Source: Warburgia ugandensis (Eukaryota; Streptophyta; Magnoliopsida; Canellales; Canellaceae). Taken from it: a stretch of DNA of 64,000 nucleotides. The stretch spans positions 29,399,437 through 29,463,436 of the forward strand of contig CP141138.1 in assembly GCA_035236585.1 (NCBI GenBank), in the 5' to 3' direction. Positions 51,760 through 64,000 of the stretch are shown piece by piece. Positions within the stretch are counted from its first letter, which is position 1, and the number at the start of each line of letters is the position of its first letter. Both the position numbers and the translations under genes were made by a program. The notes under the pieces are model-generated. The model saw only the letters and a list, made by a program, of their open reading frames with translations, was not told the origin of the DNA and searched no databases.

Positions 51760-53480
51760 AACCCTCCAGGATAGGTAAAGGCACTACTAATGTGAACATG
51801 TTACTGCCTTGTCAAAAGAAAATGAAGATTTGATAAACTAAAATATGTTACTATTTGAATCATGGAAAAACAAGCATGAAGTTCTAGACAGTAGCTATTT
51901 TGATCTTCATGCTATGGTTTCATATTATATAAAAAAGACGTTTACAAAAAAGAATCTAAATTTTCTTGACGAGAATGTTAGCTTGAAAAACAACAAAAAA
52001 TTTTAAATGAGTCATTACAAAAACTATATATTTTAAAAATAGTACTACACAACAAAATAGAGACAATGCAAAAATAGATTTTTAATCTAAAGAAGCTTAC
52101 CAAAATCATGCATCATGTTCTTATTTCTACTCTTATTACTATCCTAGAAGTAGACCAAAAATCAAAGATATATGGGTTGTGAAATGTAGCACGATTACAT
52201 CTACTAACACTCAAGGACCCAAATATCAAGTTTGGGTACCTAAATCTAATAAATGATTGTTGAATGAAGGTGTATCTTACATCCAAAGCTTCATAATGCT
52301 TCTGGTATCTGAACAATGAACGTTCAAGACACATGGATGGATATAAGAGCCTATTGTTGAAGCTTAAACCTAAGAATGATGGCCCTGTCTCATGGGAGGT
52401 AAATGGAAAGGTAGAATTTGAAGTATTAGAATGATTAGATCCCTCCCAACAAGCATTGAAAATGTCTACTATGTTGATGGTTTGAGTCATAAATTACTAT
52501 CCATAAACCAATGTGATAAGGGTTAAAAAATAAAGTTTAAACCATCTATATGCAAGATTGTGGGTAAGAATGATCATTCTATTCAACATGCAAGTTGTAG
52601 ATAAAGAAAAGGTGTGTTCGTCATAGAAAGCATGACTAGTTCAACCGATAAATGCGTTCTTGCAAAATAATGATGAATCATGGTAATGGCACAAAGGATT
52701 AGGTCATAGTAGGGTGGATTATTTGAAAAAGCTATCTATAGAAGTTCTTCTAGTTGGTAGGCAAATTTTGTGATGCTTGTAAAATGGAAAAATAAAAAAA
52801 GAGTTATTTCAAATCAAAGAATATGGTTTCAAATAAAAGACCTTTACAAATGTTGCATCTTGATTTTTTATTTTTTTTCCATCCAAACATTTGGCATTGG
52901 TGGTATAAGATATGTATTAGTTAATGTTTATAACTTTTCAAGATTTACTTGGTGAAGTTTTTATCTTTTATTGAAGAAACTTTCAATGTATTTTAAAAAC
53001 TTTGCAAAAGGTTTTACCATTTCAACCATTAGAAGGTTGTATTATTTCTTCCATTAGAAATAATAATGGTGGAGAGTTCATAAACTAGGATCTAGAAAAA
53101 TAATGTTTAAACATGGCATAGACCATAACTGTTTAACTCCTAGGACTCCTCAACAAAATGGTATTGTTGAAAGAAAGAATAGAATGTTAGAGAAAGTAGC
53201 TGGGACCTTGTTGAATGAGAATGGTTTGCCAAAACATTTTTGGGTGGAAGTTCTCAATACAATTTCTATCTTTTAAATTATTGCACCATAAGATCTATTT
53301 TGAAAAGATGGGAAACCTAGGTTGTAACTGTTTCTTGGAAAGTCTATGTAAAATTTATAAACAATAAGGAAACTATTTCTCCCTATAATGTGATTATCAA
53401 TCACCTTCCTATAAAATCCCTATAATGTTACCTAAGTTTCTTCTTATCATCTCATGATTCAGTTGACCACTCTCATTATG
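51760..53480 (+). pseudogene. Copia-type retroelement remnant
   Basis: A very old fossil on the plus strand. Near 52290-52400 it reads RSRHMDGYKSL..LKLKPKNDGPVSW, the conserved segment before integrase in Copia elements. Near 52900-52960 it reads RYVLVNVYNFSRFTW, an integrase core phrase. Near 53090-53240 it reads LKHGIDHNCLTPRTPQQNGIVERKNRMLE, the integrase C-part. Heavily broken; no LTR found. The lineage within Copia is not assigned. Confidence 0.8.
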
Positions 53481-56400
53481 ATATGCATCACTTAAATATA
53501 AGTAACTTAGTATATAATTGGCAAGTGATAAGAGAGAAATGTATTGCGTAATTAATAAAGTAAAAACAAATATCATAGAAAATGATAATGACGGGTAATA
53601 TGGGTATAATATTCTAAGAATTAAGTTCTATACACCCTTGGTTGGATTTAATCACCTTACATAACTCTTAGATTAAGTCTTAGCACTGTGATTGTTTGGG
53701 TTGGGATCTAGTACTTTGACAGTTGGACTATTTAGGTTCAATACTCAAAGTAGGGTATTTGTAGGCACCCAATTCCAGCCACAATCAATTAGATGAGGAT
53801 CCAAATTTAATTTCCAATGATGAACAAGCAAGAGCTATTATTAGTAGATAGTTTATACCTTGATGTACTTCATAGAAGATCTAAACCCTTAGTGTCCTAC
53901 AATAGGACACTCAAAAGACTGGTGGACTGCTAATACCTCCATCTCCATACGTATACCCTAACTACAAGCATGGCGCTAAACATATTTACTAAACTAGCAA
54001 CACACAATTCTGTCCATGTCTCATTCCTAACAAATTTTTGCTACCATCCTTCTATATTCATTAGTTTAACTAAAGGTTGGCTGCTTCTTTTTGCTGGAAA
54101 GTGAACTTAGAGCTTGGAAGAGCTTAAAGAAAACTTCCTTTTGATGGAAGGTATTCCGATCAATCCTTGATTCTTTCTTATCTTTTTTAAGTTCCATTTG
54201 CTCTTATTTGAACATATTTAAACTTTTATATAGCTTAGTTTTCTTTACAAGGAATAATGTAAGTAAATTCTTTTCTACTTTAGTTCTATTCTACTTTAAG
54301 TTTCAATTTAGTTTAGCATAATTTTATTTTATTATAATGTTTTCCTTTTGAGCTTAGATTTTTATGAACCTTTTCAAAAAACAAAGAGCTGGAACTTTAA
54401 CAAATTCTTATCTGTTTTTAGAATAGTTTAGCTCAACCGCATCACACTTCTTCATTAATTTTTCTTTTGGAACTGTTCCTCTTAAATTACTTCAGTTTTT
54501 TTGTTCCAATTTCATTATTATTTAGTTCTATGGTTGGTTGTTGCTAGAACCAGCTCTGGAATTTACACAATTCAAGCTTCTTTCAGGCAAATGTGTTTGG
54601 TAACCAAGAGATTATGATATGTTGTTAAGTAGTTCAACTTTTGAGAAACACTATTAATGATCATTTGTATTTTGTATTTATAGACTTTGAGGGTGATGCA
54701 TTATTCCCGCTACGTGATATCAACATAGATCTCTTGGATTTTTTATTTTTTTTTTTGGAAAGATAGTCAACCTAGATATCTTATTAAGACTAGGGAAGAG
54801 TCGCATGGACTTATAGCCCTTACTACCTAAAAGTGGTGACTCCCTTCTCAGTTAATTGATCAATGAGTAAGGTTTTATACATAAGATAGTACCTGGATAA
54901 TTGGCTTTCTATCTACAACACTTTTTGTTCGTGCACGGTGATATGTTTGTAGATCTAAGCAACTTATCATGTTCTGATAGCTTAAGCTACATACAAATTT
55001 CATGCCAAGGAGTGCTTTTATCCTATTTATTTTAGTTGAATCATAACCATCAATTATATTGACTTTCAAATACCCAATAAAAAAGGTTAGAATTATCCAA
55101 ATGCATTGATACGTATTGTACATATGCCAAACATGATAAAGAGCTCAGATCTTCCAAAAATATGCTTCAAGGTGGAATATACCTGTCCCACGCTCCTTGA
55201 GCGCCTACTACTATTAGGACTCTCCGTATTTATACAATATTGTCATTCAGTTATTTTGCCTATTGGTAACTCTGCCAGCAATGACTTTTCTTAGAGGAGG
55301 CCACAACAAAAGTTGAGGGTGATAACACCGCCTTCCTTCTGTTTATGGGAAATCATTTTTATATCCCAATTGTTTCATACATAATTTGCTGGCCCTGCCT
55401 TAGATAGCCCTTTTTGGCGATTCAAGGAATTCATTTGATGGTCAATTCTTAGATAGGTGCACCATGAAAACGGCTTACATCAGATAGTTCTAGCCTATTA
55501 TACTACTGCTGTTGGCCTTTCAGAGCCGTTCAACAAAGTAATGGCACATGGTAATGCAGTGGAATTTTGGGACTCGACCAATCCAAGGACAAATACATTT
55601 TCTTTGACTTTTGCTACGAGCAAGGAATGACACATACAACAAATTGCCATGTCATTTGTTTGATCTAGAGAATACAATAGCAACCACATGTTTATGCTCA
55701 CATGGCCTCCTAACTTGTAAAGAAAAACAAATTCCATCCGCCTGTCCTTTTCCATGGCCCGCATGAGCAAGTGGGAGTGCACTCACCAAAGATGTAACCA
55801 TTCCGTGCACATCGGATAAAATAGGAGGACAAGTTGGTACCCCGTGAACAGATAAAAATAAAAGAAGACATTCTGTTCCTTGGTGGACACTGAAAGGTGC
55901 AGTCTGCCGACCCATCCACCCACACTGGTGGAGCCAAGAGGGATCCACATGCAATTCATCTGGATTCATGGGTCCTACATCATCTCATGACTTTACTGTT
56001 CACTTTTTTAAGAAGATAACTATACAACCACACGCTCCCTGAAAAATCCGCACAGGCATGTCACGTCCCATTGTAGATGGACCTTGTGTCCACTTTTGGA
56101 CGGAGATAAGCTACCTCACATCCATGACCTTTATGTGGAGGCGCCTTTTTCTAATTTTTTGTTTGAAAAAAGTATCAAAAGGGGCCTTTTTCTACTTAGG
56201 TAGAAGGCTATTGCTTATTTCCCGCGTTTTCCCGTAACGGGGTGACAAGTGTGAGACTCTTTCAGTCCTCCCAGCCTCGAATTGAGTATTGGGTTGCATT
56301 AACCCAAAGCTCCATTCAAGCCCCTCTGAGGCGAAAAAGCCTCGTACTTGTCACCTCCGTGAAATTACGCTAGAGAAAGTATGCAGAATCATGTTTAGGC

Positions 56401-56815
56401 TGACGGATGAGCACTTTCCAGGAATGAGGCGTCTTATATGGTGGATGGCTGTCAAAAGGTACGAAGGTCCATGCGCGGAAGCAGGGTAAAGTAAAACTAG
56501 CTTCTCAGTTTCGTTGTCCAAAACCCCAAATCCTTTATCATCTCTTAGATAGCGACTGCCAACATTTATAAAATGCATTTTTGCGCCGACAATAAACATG
56601 TTTGGTAAAACGTATTTGGTCAACATAAGAGGGGGAAAAAACAAAGCAAATAAACAGACGCATTTGGTAAACCTCTATGTTGAACTTTTAGGTAGCGTTT
56701 ACACAAAATCAGCGTCAAAGTAAGTGGGAAACAGCTTACTTTTCTTTTTACAAAAAAATAAAGCTTACTTTTCATAAGTCCAAAAAGCATACTTAATTAT
56801 GATAAACGTGTATTA
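53481..56815. other. Gene-free intergenic DNA
   Basis: No gene family recognised. The overlapping minus-strand open frames at 55498-55969 are in three frames over the same bases and match no domain. The part from ~55.3 to 56.7 kb looks less AT-rich and free of recognised repeats, so it may be low-copy host DNA. A small hairpin (agtgtcct/aggacact) sits at 53891-53911. Confidence 0.4.
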
Positions 56816-56999
56816 AAAGGGCAGTCCCGATGCACGTAAATTTTTGCCCATGCAGGGTTTAGAAAAGGGGCAGACTACAAGGATTTATAGTACACAACTT
56901 TACCTTTTATTTTTTACAAGAGGTTATTTTCACATCTTGAACCCATGACTTTAAGGTCATATGACGATAACTTTTACAGTTGTGCCAAGGCTCTCTTTC
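56816..56999 (-). mobile_element. Au-type SINE with perfect 18-bp target-site duplication
   Basis: Flanked by identical 18-mers 'tatgataaacgtgtatta' at 56798-56815 and 57000-57017. On the + strand the body starts 'aaagggcagtcccgatgcac' (complement of the SINE 3' end) and runs through 'acaagaggttattttcacat', 'cttgaacccatgactt' and 'gttgtgccaaggctctcttt'. Orientation is minus. It is the same family as the copy at about 4160-4345; here both ends are exact because of the TSD. Confidence 0.92.
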
Positions 57000-57157
57000 T
57001 ATGATAAACGTGTATTATGATTCTGAAAACAAAAAAAAACCAAAGCCATATATTCCATCTTAGAGAGGGCAAACCCTAAAATATCTTTTCCATTGGGTGC
57101 AAAAGGACGGTTACAAATTTGAAAAATTAACTTGTACAAAATCCTTGATTTAACAGA

Positions 57158-57290
57158 GGTCTAAGATTGGGCGCAGTGGTGCAAGAATGGCCTCTCCCGT
57201 GTACCTAATAGGTCAGGGTTGGCGGTGCTCGTGGGTTTGTTTTACCATTAAGGGAATGCATGACAGACCTAAGCAGCATCCAGAAGATAA
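57158..57290 (+). mobile_element. Second copy of the tRNA-like SINE (diverged)
   Basis: Aligns with the SINE at 3413-3544: 'gcagtggtg', then 'agaatggcctctcccgtg' against 'agaaggggctttcctgtg', 'agggtt' against 'tgggtt', and 'ctcgtgggtttg' against 'ctcgttggttta'. The A-box region is clear (gggcgcagtggtgcaag), the B-box is decayed, and no TSD was found. Boundaries are approximate. Confidence 0.5.
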
Positions 57291-58034
57291 ATGGATTGGA
57301 TTAATGCTCCTTAAAGATCCGGTTGAAACCTTAAACTTTAGGTCGTTGAACCACCTTTTAAGAAAACTAGGCAAATGTTTGTAAAGTTATACATGAAGGC
57401 GTGCAGCTGGAAGTACACATTCAACAGTTCAATAAATCTACTAAATTCTATAAACATCCCTTCCAAGTTCTCTTCCTTTCAGGATTATTTTATGAAGATG
57501 GGGTGATGGTGCCTCTCTCTCTCCTTCCTTCGGCGTGACACTGTTAACAGTCGATCACACTCGTGAATGGATGACGTAAGTAGTTTGGTTTAGGTACAAT
57601 TGTATTGTGCATGATGACAGAAAGCCCTAGGGTTTCCAAGCTCATCTCATGCTTCTCTCATTACACACATAGCCGAAGAGAAAAGAAGATGACATTCGAA
57701 GGGCTTTCAAGACGACTTGCTACCAAAGTAGATGATGATTCTACCTAATTTTTCTCTCCAGGTTGTCATTTCACATCAACCAGCTCCCTTGTTTATGTCT
57801 TTGTAGCCTGTTCGGATGTCAGTCTAGGTCAAAATCACATGATAGCATTAACACCTTTACTAGCAAGTAGTACGTGGTACGTGACTCAAAGAAAGGGGGC
57901 GTAAGAAATTGTATTATTAATTAACAATAATATTTAAGTGGTAGAGAATAAATAGGTTACTATTATATAGGAGGTTTTAAAATCGATTATAAACACTAAT
58001 ACAAGTTAGTTATCAAAACAACTTTTATTGAGCC
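57291..58034. other. Gene-free spacer
   Basis: Nothing recognised. No reading frame with a known domain and no clear repeat. Confidence 0.4.
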
Positions 58035-58425
58035 AACTTGAAAATTTAGTTAAAAAAAAAAAAAAACTACTTTAAAAGTATTAAACTTTTCTAGTCGCTT
58101 AATGGAAAACTAACTTTAAATTCTTGGACTTTTAAAGTTGGTTTACAGTTTTCGACTTGAAAAAGTCCTTAACTGTGGATATCATTTCAAGTCCGAATTG
58201 AAGAGCCGACTTAAAATTTTTAGATTTTTAAAGTCGAGATCTAGATTTTCATCTTTAAAGTCTAGAATTCAAAAGAAGTCAAGAACCTTTTTAAAGTTGA
58301 AATTTCAAATTCTAACTTTAAAAGTGACTGTTAAAGTCAAAATTCTAAAATTCAATTTAAAAGTTCTTGACTTTTAACATCTAAATTTAGACTTTTGACT
58401 TTAAAAGTTCTTGAATTTTTTTTCT
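58035..58425. repeat. Array of TTTAAA-centred palindromic motifs (left)
   Basis: About 390 bases dense in variants of 'gacttttaaagt', 'actttaaaag' and 'ttaaaagttcttgactttta', in both orientations and irregularly spaced. The same motif class fills 61325-61680 and 62440-62585. The 79-residue open frame here only translates the repeat. Confidence 0.8.
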
Positions 58426-61000
<2,575 letters not shown>

Positions 61001-61324
61001 ACAAGGCTAGCCAACTAAGGAGAGAGAGACAAAGAGATAGACTGAGACAGATAGGGAGGGGGATGAGGTCATGTGTGGGATAGATAGGCAATCGACAAGG
61101 AGGAGAAACAGAGGGGGGGGGGGGGGAGAGAATGGGATTGCGTGCAAAGTTAGCAACCAAGGAGGATAGGGAGAGAAAGAGAGGGCGGAGAATCACTTAT
61201 TGCTTGGCTAACACGTATAGTCTTTCTGATGGGATGCGACATTGATTCATAGAGATGACAACTGTAGATGACAGAGTAAAAAGTGGACATGGTGAGATGT
61301 ATGTAATTTGATGTATTTACATTC

Positions 61325-61680
61325 AAATTTTTAAAGTAAAAAATGGACTTCAAAAAAATATTTTTAAAGTTGTGCTTTCTTATTTTGCTTTGAAAAGCTT
61401 TTTTAAAGTAAAAAAAACGACTTTAAAAATCATTCTTAAAGTTTGGAAAAAGACTTTAAAAATTTATCTTAGAGTCGTTTTTTTTGTTTTCTGACTTTAA
61501 AAAGTGTTTTTAATGTCAAGAAAATTTTACATTAAAAATCATTTTTAAATTAAAAAGAATTTAAAAATAAAATTTAAGTATGTTTTTATTTTTTGACTTA
61601 AAAAATACTTTTGAGAGTCAATTTTACTTAGAATCATTTTTATAAATATATTTTTTACTTTAAATTTTCTTACTTATAAT
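61325..61680. repeat. Array of TTTAAA-centred motifs (middle)
   Basis: Repeated 'tttttaaagt', 'gactttaaaaa' and 'tttgactt' variants over about 350 bases, the same class as 58035-58425. Confidence 0.78.
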
Positions 61681-61830
61681 GATACTGATTTTTAATACAA
61701 TTCAGCGTTGATTCATGCATTCTATGCACACACATACACACACACACATGCATGCAAGCACACACACACAAATAAACAAACACCCGAATAAGGAAATCAA
61801 GTATTTTTTGGACGACTCCTCATTTTATCA

Positions 61831-61932
61831 TCCTTTTATTATATATATCAAATGTTATATTTTATTGCATCTCATTAATACAAGATAGCACATGATCAAA
61901 GAGCTAATATTGAACTATTTCATCAAGATCCA
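61831..61932. repeat. ~100-bp repeat following the middle array (copy A)
   Basis: Matches 62651-62767 in the same orientation: 'ttttattat', 'atatatcaaatgtta', 'catctca.taatacaag', 'agagctaat.t.gaactatt'. Each copy lies a few hundred bases or less after a TTTAAA array, so array plus tail look duplicated ~820 bp apart. Confidence 0.8.
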
Positions 61933-62439
61933 GCCTCTTAATATTCAACTCACACTACTCTTTGGCAGGGAGAGAAATGATAAAGCTTCAAGGGTCAACA
62001 TCCTCATCCAACATGATGAAAACATATTTCTCATCGTTAAACCCTAATTTTGGATGAGAACTACAAACCATGAGTTTCTCCCTTTTTCCAATATTAAGTG
62101 TTAGATCTAGACATAGTTGTTGTTTCCACTAAAATGTTAAAATTTGTCAAAATTATGATAATTTAATCAAGATCTTGACCCCATCATTTGTAGTGACAAA
62201 ACCCAATTCATCCACAATATGCTATAGGGAATTAGCAACAAGGAAAGTCATGGATGATAATAAGAGGTTTTAGTATTCTTATCGTGTTTTTTATGCCACA
62301 AACATTCAAAATCTCCAAAACAGACAGCAAGAGGCTGATAAGATAGAGAGAGACAGAAGAACCAAAGGAGGAGGCTGTTATTCTTCCTACAAGATGAAGA
62401 ATGTTGATCGCAAATATAAGAATATATGACATGACTTTG

Positions 62440-62585
62440 GCCTTTTATAAAGTAAAAGTTACTTTTAAAGTTGGATTTCAAAAACAATTTTAAAAGCAAC
62501 TTTTAAAGTTGAATTTCAAAAAACTAAATTTAAAAGACCATTTTAAATTCATTTTTTAACTTTAAAAACATTAATTAACATGACA
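62440..62585. repeat. Array of TTTAAA-centred motifs (right)
   Basis: 'ttacttttaaagttggattt', 'caacttttaaagttgaattt' and 'aaatttaaaagacc' variants over ~145 bases. Between 61933 and 62439 no gene is visible. Confidence 0.78.
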
Positions 62586-62650
62586 CCAATTAATGTTTCA
62601 TATAATTAAGTGTTTAATCATGTATTATGTACATAACTCCCCACATATCA

Positions 62651-62767
62651 TTCTTTTTATTATAATATATATATATATATATCAAATGTTACATAGTATT
62701 CCATCTCAGTAATACAAGCTAGTATATGATAAAAGAGCTAATCTAGAACTATTTTATTAAAATCTAA
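62651..62767. repeat. ~115-bp repeat following the right array (copy B)
   Basis: Partner of 61831-61932, with a longer (AT)n run inside. 62768-63417 holds nothing recognised. Confidence 0.8.
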
Positions 62768-63417
62768 GACATGTCATATATTGTTGATAACTCAAGCACC
62801 CTCCTTGCCATTTTCATGCACATAATCCTTATTCTTACCAAGTACTTTGATTGATCAAATTGTTTTGGTAATACAAGGATAATCTTTAATAGTATCGCTT
62901 CTGTCATCTTCATCATAAAAATTCCTCGAATAGGATGATAAAACAATTGATCATCTCGTATCATGTTCATCTTGCACATAAAATACCTCTTTCGCTTAAG
63001 AATGCAAAATAAATTGATCATTTTTATAACCAATCTTGTTGAGGTCAACTAATGTCAATCAAAGGGCATTAGTTTTGTTGTTGTCTTTGTTGTGTACCAC
63101 CCAATCACACTTAAAAATAATCACAGTCTACAAGTATCATTTACCGCTATTGGCATGCTATCCTTTGATCTAGAAAAGAATATAGCATTGATAACTAACT
63201 GACAATGCTATTCTATTGTGCTCTTAAGTTATTACAGTCTTTTATGTAAAAGAGATAACTATTGATGGCATATCCAACATATTTTATTACTTCTGGTCAT
63301 AGTCGCTTCACCATCCAACTCAAGGATTTGAATATAACATTGCTTGCAACTTCTCGTTGATCTTGAACTCATGTATACATATATAAGTGGGATATAATTG
63401 TTACAAGCAAGTATTAC

Positions 63418-64000
63418 ATATCATCATCATCATCAAGACCGTATCCCAATTAGGGGTTGGCCACATGAATCTTATTGCTCTATTCCTCTCTATTAAGTTC
63501 CATGGATTTATTTAGTCCCAAAGTTTTTAAATCTTTCCTCACCACTTCTATCCACGTTCTTTTGGGCCTTTCTCTTGCCCTTTTAGAACCTTCTACTTGC
63601 ATTGCCTTACTCCTTCTAACTAGTGCCATTTTCAGTCTCCTTTGGACATGTCCAAACCATCCAAGTCTAATCTCCCTCATCTTGTTACATATTGGTGCTA
63701 CCCCTAAATTTTCTCTAATATTTTCATTCATAATTCTATCCTTTCTTGTCTTACCACTCATCCATCTCAACATCCTTATTCCTGCAACGCTCATCCTACA
63801 AACATGATGTCCCTTAACTGCCCAACACTTTAATCCATAGAGCATGGCCGGCCTTATGGCCATACTACAGAATTTTTCTTTCAGTTGGAGTGGCACCTGT
63901 TGATCACACAAAACTCTAGATGCACATCTCCATTTGTTCCAATTTGCTTGGATTCTCTAGGTAACCTCCCTCTTAATCTCTCCACTCTCATGAATCATTG
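63418..64000 (-). mobile_element. 3' end of an RTE-type LINE, running off the window
   Basis: Minus strand. The segment 63480-63911 encodes the C-terminal region of a plant RTE LINE protein (VPLQLKEKFCSMAIRPAML, YGLKCWAVKGHHVCRMSVAG, MLRWMSGKTRKDRI, LGWFGHVQRR). It is followed by a 3' UTR (complement 'atgtggccaacccctaattg') and a (TGATGA)n tail at 63418-63434, which marks the true 3' end. It is better preserved than the copy at 13018-15545. The endonuclease and RT domains, if present, lie beyond base 64000. Confidence 0.9.

Noticed and set aside
53891-53911. Short hairpin agtgtcct-acaat-aggacact as a terminator or microRNA
   Set aside because: The stem is only 8 bp, with no extended arms or context; chance palindromes of this size are common.
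55498-55969. Three overlapping minus-strand open frames (75-105 residues)
   Set aside because: Three different frames over the same bases, no known motif, no splice pattern or neighbouring exons that would make a gene.

Overview
The window reads as nuclear DNA of a flowering plant. It carries one host gene with plant-type GT-AG introns, AT-rich spacers, and plant retrotransposon lineages: Ty3/gypsy chromoviruses with tRNA-iMet primer sites, gag remnants of Tat/Athila type, a Copia remnant, RTE-type LINEs and Au-type SINEs. I cannot name the species. The kilobase-scale introns and 'ggcccacc'-type repeats loosely recall magnoliids, but that is a weak guess.

Region 1 (1-7.9 kb, + strand) holds the only confident host gene, the 3' three quarters of a receptor-like cytoplasmic kinase of subfamily VII, an orthologue of Arabidopsis PBL8. 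Five exons (1-93, 213-348, 4550-4686, 4800-4923, 6947-7401) join in frame to 314 residues and a stop; the 5' end lies outside the window. Its 4.2-kb intron contains a ~140-bp tandem repeat, a tRNA-like SINE with target-site duplication (TSD), a foldback MITE and an Au-type SINE.

Region 2 (7.9-21 kb) is gene-free. It has a perfect 142-bp tandem duplication, a (CA)33 microsatellite, several degenerate tandem repeats and a decayed RTE LINE on the minus strand (13.0-15.5 kb).

Region 3 (21-36 kb) is a nest. A ~0.56-kb direct repeat (21187-21741 and 35027-35666) brackets Athila/Tat-like gag remnants on the minus strand, and this older unit is interrupted by a well-preserved 5.6-kb chromovirus (27078-32700). 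The chromovirus has ~450-bp LTRs about 2.5% diverged, a tRNA-iMet primer site, a polypurine tract and a chromodomain.

Region 4 (36.8-53.5 kb) is a second nest. An older plus-strand Ty3/gypsy unit (LTR-like sequence from ~36.8 kb, gag-like sequence at 48.4-51.7 kb) is interrupted by a Tekay/Del-type chromovirus on the minus strand (39020 to ~48297) with long LTRs. A decayed Copia remnant follows (51.8-53.5 kb).

Region 5 (53.5-64 kb) is spacer DNA without recognisable genes. It has an Au-type SINE in perfect 18-bp TSDs (56816-56999), a second copy of the tRNA-like SINE, AT-rich arrays built on a TTTAAA-centred motif (58.0, 61.3 and 62.4 kb), a 98-bp GA tract, and the 3' end of another RTE LINE running off the window edge.

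The single gene and the mobile elements have no visible functional link. I found no convincing new biochemical system. The most original observations are a candidate SINE family, the TTTAAA arrays, and a candidate gag-only retroelement split by a younger insertion.
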